NCBI GenBank assembly: GCA_016937725.1
Contig: JAFGVZ010000140.1
Location: forward strand, 1 to 11,535
DNA: 11,535 bases
Reading direction: 5' to 3'
DNA from: Paracoccaceae bacterium
GTDB taxonomy: Bacteria; Pseudomonadota; Alphaproteobacteria; Rhodobacterales; Rhodobacteraceae
Shown here: piece after piece, positions 7,701 to 11,535 of the stretch
How positions within the stretch are numbered: position 1 is the first letter of the stretch
Layout of the letters: every line of letters starts with the position of its first letter
The notes under the pieces: model-generated
What the model was told of the DNA's origin: nothing
Seen by the model: the letters and a program-made list of their open reading frames with translations, nothing else
The model's database searches: none
Program-made: the position numbers and the translations under genes

Positions 7701-8234
7701 GAAGCGGCCATTTCCAAGCTGAGGGCGGGCATCTCGGCGCTGAACCGTGAAGGGCGCGAGCGCCTTCTGGCCGCGTTTGACAAGGTGAACACGAATTTCG
7801 CCAACCTGTTTCAGCATTTGTTCACCGGGGGCGAGGCGCGGCTGGTGCTGGTGGAATCCGACGACCCGCTAGAAGCGGGGCTGGAAATCATGTGCCAGCC
7901 GCCGGGCAAGAAGCTATCAACGCTTTCGCTGTTGTCGGGGGGCGAGCAGACATTGACCGCGCTGGCGCTGATTTTTGCTGTGTTCTTGGCCAACCCCGCC
8001 CCGATCTGTGTGCTGGATGAGGTCGATGCACCGCTGGACGACGCCAATGTGGCGCGGTTCTGCGATCTGCTGGATGAGATGACCCGCCGGGCCGAAACGC
8101 GCTACCTCATCATCTCGCACAACGCGCTGACGATGGCGCGGATGGACCGGCTGTTTGGTGTGACCATGGGCGAACGCGGGGTCAGCCAATTGGTCAGTGT
8201 GGACCTGAGCCAAGCCGAAACAATGGTGGCTTGA
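4785..8234 (+). CDS. smc: Chromosome segregation protein SMC
   Basis: Complete 1149-residue SMC ATPase, the usual length for alphaproteobacteria. SMC dimers with the kleisin ScpA and ScpB form the ring that loads near parS and aligns chromosome arms. The N-terminal head begins MQFTRLRLNGFKSFVDP and has Walker A GPNGCGKSN (31-39, K37); a QGQISELINAKPKARRRILEEAAGI motif follows. Long Ala/Glu/Arg/Gln-rich coiled coils run at about 165-500 and 635-1000. The hinge lies at about 505-632, starting at GSGAQLLDAL. The C-terminal head has the ABC signature LSLLSGGEQ (about 1045-1053) and Walker B ICVLDEVDAPLDD (about 1074-1087). The start is supported by the canonical N-terminal strand. scpA and scpB are not in the window. 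Upstream I would expect DsbA-like and DUF721 genes in relatives (from memory); here the divergent membrane-protein gene is found. Confidence 0.97.
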   Translation: MQFTRLRLNGFKSFVDPTDLIIHPGLTGVVGPNGCGKSNLLEALRWVMGENRASAMRGSGMEDVIFAGTDSRAARHFAEVTLHLDNSQRLAPAGFNDADTLEIVRRITRDAGSAYRINGRDVRARDVQMLFADASTGAHSPALVRQGQISELINAKPKARRRILEEAAGISGLYQRRHEAELRLRATETNLERLRDVVEQLAGQLASLARQAKQAERYRKIGAELRQTEGVLLFLRWREADLARADADSRLRAALTALAQAEAAASEAARTREQTQEALGPLREEAAIAGAVRQRLAVERQTLDAETDRATAQLRSLRARIAQLEQDIAREEALNTDAHDTIAQLQAEQADLAQAEDGAEARQQQAEEEAETCARTLAQAEADHAAATQDLARQNAQADSVKRALDDATRLEAHAREQAERAAAAQTEAVNALVQATRALATAEDDTREAEDLAARTEAALSETEAARAEAQTAESAARAALSDAEGTARSLRAEEASLAKLVARDSGSGAQLLDALRVAPGYEQALGAALADDLRHPMAGGGSGWVDLPDYDQSAPLLQGAAPLAPFVTGSAALARRLGQTGIVTPDQGRALHAELKPGQRLVTMAGDLWRWDGLYIAAKDASSSTALRLQQRNQLSALRGEVRQAEAGLTELAQTHAARKSRLDALAGAERQAREARRAAEGRLSDAARAASRAQAARDMAASKRESAVALTDRARTELADLTERLATLRASQSALPDLGQLRLTVDRLAAKVAEARAETVSARGVAEGLRRDSTARAKRAQEIAKALVGWQGRLGNASARVAELTERRDEAARRLKAAQDAPAALAQKAERLQHEISRAEARAAAAEDALKAGEAAARSAAEVERDTTRASSDAREARARAEAQREAAQDAARSATARIDEELETTPQALLHELEIDTEALPAIATLEESLTRLRRARESLGAVNLRAEEDARDVQAEHDTLVREMADLEAAISKLRAGISALNREGRERLLAAFDKVNTNFANLFQHLFTGGEARLVLVESDDPLEAGLEIMCQPPGKKLSTLSLLSGGEQTLTALALIFAVFLANPAPICVLDEVDAPLDDANVARFCDLLDEMTRRAETRYLIISHNALTMARMDRLFGVTMGERGVSQLVSVDLSQAETMVA

Positions 8235-8286
8235 CCAGCCAAAAACTTTTGAACATGTTAAGCGCATCTTTTGCCAAGGTGCCGCT

Positions 8287-9528
8287 ATGCCCGACCGTTC
8301 CGCGCCCCTGATGACACCTGTGCTGATCGGTGGCTGTATCATTATCATGATCGGCTTCGCCATCCGCGCCAGTTTCGGGGTGTTCCAGATTCCGATAGCC
8401 GAGGAATTTGGCTGGTTGCGCGCCGAATTCTCATTAGCGATTGCGATCCAGAATCTGGCTTGGGGTATTGGCCAGCCCTTGTTCGGGGCTTTTGCGGAAC
8501 GGTTCGGGGACCGAAAGGCCATTTTGCTGGGCGCGTTCACCTATGCAGCGGGGCTGGTGCTGTCGTCCTTCGCGGTCACGCCCGAAGCGCATCAATGGTT
8601 GGAAATCCTCGTTGGCTTTGGCGTTGCGGGCACAGGCTTTGGCGTGATCCTTGCCGTGGTCGGGCGCGCGGCGTCAGATGAAAATCGCAGCTTGGCGCTG
8701 GGCATTGCCACGGCGGCAGGTAGCGCGGGGCAGGTGTTCGGCGCGCCGGTGGCCGAGATATTGCTGGGGTTTTATAGCTGGCAGACCGTGTTCCTGATCT
8801 TCGCCGCCGCGATCTTGCTTGCAATGCTTGCGCTGCCGATGATGCGCTCGCCCGCACCTGCAAGCCGCGCCGAATTGGAGCAAAGCATGGGCGCGGCTTT
8901 GAGACAGGCCGCCCGTGACCCCAGTTTTTCATTGATCTTTCTGGGCTTCTTTTCCTGCGGCTATCAGCTGGCCTTCATCACTGCGCATTTCCCGGCGATG
9001 GTGACGGAAATGTGCGGCCCGATCGACCCGAACGGGATGCTGGCTGGCCTTGGCATCACCACAACCTCGGTTCTGGGGGCGGTGTCGATCTCGCTGATCG
9101 GGCTGGCCAATATCGCGGGCACGATTTTTGCCGCTTGGCTGGGCAAGCGCTATTCCAAGAAATACCTGCTGGCCAGCATTTACATGGCGCGCACGGTCGT
9201 GGCCGCGGCGTTCATCCTGTCCCCCATCACGCCCGCATCGGTCTTGATGTTCTCGCTGCTGATGGGGGCGTTGTGGTTGGCTACGGTGCCGCTGACGTCC
9301 GGGCTGATCGCGCATATTTACGGCTTGCGCTAAATGGGCACGCTGTATGGGATCGTGTTCTTCAGCCACCAGTTGGGCAGCTTCATGGGCGTGTGGCTGG
9401 GGGGCGAATTGTATGACCTTTACGGCGACTATACGCTTGTGTGGTGGGTGGGCGTCGCGGTTGGATTGTTTTCAGCCATCGTGCATTTGCCCGTGCGTGA
9501 GCGCAGCTTGAACGCGCGGACCGTTTAG
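8287..9528 (+). pseudogene. MFS transporter interrupted by an in-frame TAA (349th codon)
   Basis: A major facilitator superfamily permease of the 12-helix MFS_1 type. ATG at 8287 follows AAGG (8276-8279), 52 nt after smc. The first part, 348 residues, has MFS motif A between helices 2 and 3 (GAFAERFGDRKAILLG, 67-82), ten or so hydrophobic helices and ends AHIYGLR. TAA at 9331-9333 then stops it, and the same frame resumes at once with ATG at 9334: 64 residues beginning MGTLYGIVFFSHQLGSF and holding the last two helices (GVWLGG... and WWVGVAVGLFSAIVHL). Homologues as I recall them read YGLRYMGTLYG, so one Tyr codon (TAC or TAT) has become TAA. Intact length would be 413 residues. Alternatives are a sequencing error, or termination-reinitiation at TAAATG giving a split transporter. 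The substrate cannot be told from the sequence. Confidence 0.78.
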
Positions 9529-9577
9529 GGGGCTTTGCCCCCGCCGCGCTGGCGCGCGACTCCCCCAGGATATTTTT
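9528..9577 (+). terminator. GC hairpin element with T-run at the MFS 3' end
   Basis: GGGGGC (9528-9533) and GCCCCC (9537-9542) form a perfect 6-bp stem with loop TTT, using the last base of the MFS stop codon. A second GC-rich stem-like stretch (about 9544-9558) is followed by CTCCCCC-like sequence (CCCCC at 9562-9566) and then ATATTTTTA with T5 at 9573-9577. The 5' G-run could also pair with the second C-run. From memory this layout (hairpin, second hairpin, CCCCC, GGATATTTTT) recurs after many Rhodobacterales genes, so it may be a repeated terminator-like element. Termination here is not via an ideal stem plus immediate T-tract. Confidence 0.5.
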
Positions 9578-9588
9578 ACAAGGATGAA

Positions 9589-10779
9589 TTAGGGGTAGCG
9601 TGCCGCATGGGTGCCGGCCCAATGACCCGTGGCCAAGCAAGCGGTCAGCAGGTAGCCGCCAGTCGGTGCTTCCCAGTCGAGCATTTCACCGGCTGCGAAA
9701 GTTCCGGCCCATTTGCGCAGCATCAGGGTGTCGTCGAGTTCGTCCCGCGCGATGCCGCCCGCGGTCGAGATGGCTTCGTCCATCGGGTGGGGCGCGCCCA
9801 AAGACAGGGGCAGCGCCTTCAAACTTGTGCCGTCGAGCACGCGCGCACATTCATTGACCAGCGCCAGCCGCGCGCCTGACAGCCCAAGCGCTTTGCGCAA
9901 GCGGTTCGAGCGCGATTCCTTGGCAGGGCGACGGGCGAGGCGGATGTCCAGTTCTGCGGCGCTGAGGTCAGGGAACATGTCGAGGGTGAGAGCGGCCCCT
10001 TCCCGCAGGGCGCGCGACAGCGCATAAATGCCACCACCTTCGACCCCACGCGCAGAGAGCACGAATTCTGCCCGCAGGCTTTGGCTGCCTGCCATGAGCC
10101 GCACGCCCTTGATCGGCTGGCCAAAATGCGGGTTCATGTGGTCCGTCCACACGACCGAAAAGCCCATATTCGCGGGTTGGAAGGGCGTGCACGCAATGCC
10201 GCGCGTCATTAGGTGGTCGCGCCAAATGCCGTCAGAGCCCAAGCGCGCCCAGCTTGCGCCACCCAGGGCGAGGACGGCCACGCGCGGTGTAAGGTGTTTC
10301 GGGCCATCCTGTGTGGCAAAGTCAAATGCACCGCCCGTCCAGCGCCAGCCGCGCCTTAGGGTCACGCCCAGCTCGTCAAGCCGCGCCAGCCAAGCCCGTA
10401 ACAGGGGCGAAGCCTTCATCGCGCGTGGGAAGACACGGCCGGAGGAGCCCGTGAACAGCGGCTGACCCAGCCCTTCAGCCCAAGCGTGGATCTGGTCGGG
10501 GCCGAAGGCGCGCAGCATGGGCGCCAGCCAGTCGGCGGCCTCTGAATAGGTCGTGATCTGGTCGGGCAGGGGGGCGGCGTTCAGCAGGTTCAGCCCCGAT
10601 TTTCCCGCCATCAGGAATTTGCGGGCAGGCGAAGGCTTCGCCTCGCAGATGGTCACGCGGCGACCGGCGCGGGCCATGACCTCTGCCGCCATCAACCCGG
10701 CGGGGCCTGCGCCGATGACGAGCGCGTCACATTGTTCTGTCTGCGGCACGGGCTGGCCTTTCGGTAACGGTTCTTTCAT
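9589..10779 (-). CDS. FAD-dependent flavoprotein, TIGR03862/HI0933 (YhiN-like) family
   Basis: A 396-residue FAD-binding oxidoreductase of the BaiN/HI0933-like group, TIGR03862 subtype; its physiological substrate is unknown. The Rossmann FAD motif GAGPAGLMAAE lies at 23-33 (GxGxxG 23-28), followed by a basic AKPSPARKFLMAGKSGLNLLN stretch, the SGRVFPRAMKASPLLRAW family motif, AVLALGGASWARLGSDG, and the C-terminal GTFAAGEMLDWEAPTGGYLLTACLATG that closes the FAD site. ATG at 10779 gives a normal N-terminus; the open frame continues far upstream over the divergent gene but without plausible start or homology. No strong Shine-Dalgarno is visible before the ATG. It converges on the MFS gene with 60 bp between stops and diverges from the EEP gene with 72 bp between starts. 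Confidence 0.9.
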   Translation of the reverse strand: MKEPLPKGQPVPQTEQCDALVIGAGPAGLMAAEVMARAGRRVTICEAKPSPARKFLMAGKSGLNLLNAAPLPDQITTYSEAADWLAPMLRAFGPDQIHAWAEGLGQPLFTGSSGRVFPRAMKASPLLRAWLARLDELGVTLRRGWRWTGGAFDFATQDGPKHLTPRVAVLALGGASWARLGSDGIWRDHLMTRGIACTPFQPANMGFSVVWTDHMNPHFGQPIKGVRLMAGSQSLRAEFVLSARGVEGGGIYALSRALREGAALTLDMFPDLSAAELDIRLARRPAKESRSNRLRKALGLSGARLALVNECARVLDGTSLKALPLSLGAPHPMDEAISTAGGIARDELDDTLMLRKWAGTFAAGEMLDWEAPTGGYLLTACLATGHWAGTHAARYP

Positions 10780-10791
10780 CGCTTCGGGGTA

Positions 10792-10820
10792 TTGTTGCCC
10801 TGCGCGCAACTTCGCATAGT
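10792..10820 (+). promoter_or_regulatory. Candidate promoter of the EEP-family gene
   Basis: TTGTTG (10792-10797) and CATAGT (10815-10820) are separated by 17 bp, which fits a sigma-70 type promoter placed 31 nt before the ATG at 10852. It lies in the 72-bp divergent spacer. This is a pattern match only. Confidence 0.4.
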
Positions 10821-10851
10821 CTGGAAGAAGGAGAGTGCCAAGGCGACAGAC

Positions 10852-11535
10852 ATGACCATTGTCAGCTCTTACAATATTCACAAGGCAGTCGGGGCCGATA
10901 TGCGCCGTGATCCCGCGCGCATTGTGCAAGTGATTGCGGAGTTGGGCGCTGATATTGTCGCGCTGCAAGAGGTGGACCGCCGCTTTGGCGACAGGCGCGG
11001 CGTGTTGGACCCCGGCTATTTGCAGGCCCAGACGGGTTTGACGCCGGTATCGTTGACCGACCGCTTGGGCAAGGCCGCGCATGGCTGGCACGGGAACCTG
11101 CTTTTGTTGCGCGGGGCAGAGTTGGAACAGGCTCAGGCCGTGACCCTGCCGGGGCTGGAGCCTCGGGGTGCGATCGTGGCCGACATCCGCCTGAACGGGC
11201 AACCCTTGCGGCTGATTACGGCACATCTGGGCCTGTTGCGCCAATCGCGTCTGTTGCAGACGCGGTTTCTGGCGCGCCATGTCGGTGCGCCAGATGGGCG
11301 GCCCACGCTGGTAATGGGTGATTTTAACGAGTGGCGCTTGGGCGCGGATTGCGGGTTGATGCCGCTCCGGCGTGAATTGCGCGCGGTCAAACGTTCTGCA
11401 CTCACCCGCCCCAGTTTTCCGGCGCGGATGCCTGTATTGCCGCTGGACCGGATCATGGCCTGCCCGCAACTGGACCTGCATGATTTGCGCGCGCATGACA
11501 GCCCACTTGCGCGTCGCGCGTCCGACCATCTACCC
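10852..11535 (+). CDS. Endonuclease/exonuclease/phosphatase family protein, C-terminus cut by window edge
   Basis: A metal-dependent phosphodiesterase/phosphatase-fold protein (EEP superfamily; DNase I, ExoIII, Mg-dependent phosphoesterases). I translated 228 codons from ATG at 10852, with AAGGCG 6 nt before it; a stronger AAGGAG at 10828-10833 is too far and has no in-frame start. Active-site landmarks are all present: SYNIHKAVG (N8), ALQEVDRR (E40), TAHLGLLRQSR (H125), MGDFNEW (D157, N159), LDRI (D199) and SDHLP (D225, H226). Only a short tail is missing at the right edge. No signal peptide is seen, so a cytoplasmic location is likely. Substrate could be nucleic acid, phosphoinositide-like or other phosphoester; sequence alone does not decide. 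In relatives a phospholipase D-like gene often follows (from memory), which could not be tested here. Confidence 0.9.
   Translation, partial: MTIVSSYNIHKAVGADMRRDPARIVQVIAELGADIVALQEVDRRFGDRRGVLDPGYLQAQTGLTPVSLTDRLGKAAHGWHGNLLLLRGAELEQAQAVTLPGLEPRGAIVADIRLNGQPLRLITAHLGLLRQSRLLQTRFLARHVGAPDGRPTLVMGDFNEWRLGADCGLMPLRRELRAVKRSALTRPSFPARMPVLPLDRIMACPQLDLHDLRAHDSPLARRASDHLP

Noticed and set aside
5242..7804. Several minus-strand and alternate-frame open frames inside smc
   Set aside because: Ala/Arg/Ser-rich shadow frames caused by GC-rich codons of the coiled-coil region; no start sites or recognisable domains.
8251..8260. AACATGTT palindrome between smc and the MFS gene
   Set aside because: An 8-bp palindrome alone is too short to support an operator, and no repeat of it was seen.
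10780..11529. Upstream extension of the flavoprotein frame to a 646-residue open frame
   Set aside because: The extra 250 residues lie antisense to the EEP gene, whose catalytic motifs are all intact on the plus strand; the extension shows no family features. The FAD domain begins properly from ATG at 10779.

Overview
The window looks like a chromosomal segment of an alphaproteobacterium, most likely a Rhodobacterales/Roseobacter-type organism. The basis is the GC-rich coding sequence, the style of the proteins (acidic YbeY insertion, CBS protein without a membrane domain, an SMC of 1149 residues, a TIGR03862-type flavoprotein) and an intergenic hairpin element of a kind I associate with this order. 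No rRNA, tRNA, CRISPR array, transposase or phage gene is visible.

Left part (1-3180, minus strand): the widely conserved cell-envelope/ribosome cluster phoH - ybeY - corC-like - lnt, reading right to left. Its genes are tightly packed: phoH and ybeY overlap by 8 nt, there is a 15-nt gap to the CBS gene, and an ATGA overlap leads into lnt, which runs off the left edge. phoH starts with TTG and ybeY with GTG, each behind a good Shine-Dalgarno sequence.

Centre-left (3315-4784): a self-contained single-gene unit on the minus strand. It encodes a 401-residue polytopic membrane protein (probably TsoY-type). It ends in a strong intrinsic terminator and is preceded by an AT-rich palindrome with tandem hexamers that looks like an operator. 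The 210-bp divergent region it shares with smc also holds two facing DnaA-box-like sequences.

Centre (4785-8234, plus strand): a complete smc gene for the chromosome-organising ATPase. It is followed 52 nt later by an MFS transporter gene (8287-9528) split by an in-frame TAA at a position where homologues continue. A GC-rich hairpin element separates it from the convergent flavoprotein gene (9589-10779, minus). The last gene (from 10852, plus) is an endonuclease/exonuclease/phosphatase-family protein, cut by the right edge one residue after its SDHLP motif.

Most of the window is ordinary housekeeping DNA. I do not see a clearly new multi-gene system. The points most worth checking are the DnaA-box pair before smc, the operator-like palindrome and the membrane protein it controls, and the nonsense codon in the transporter.
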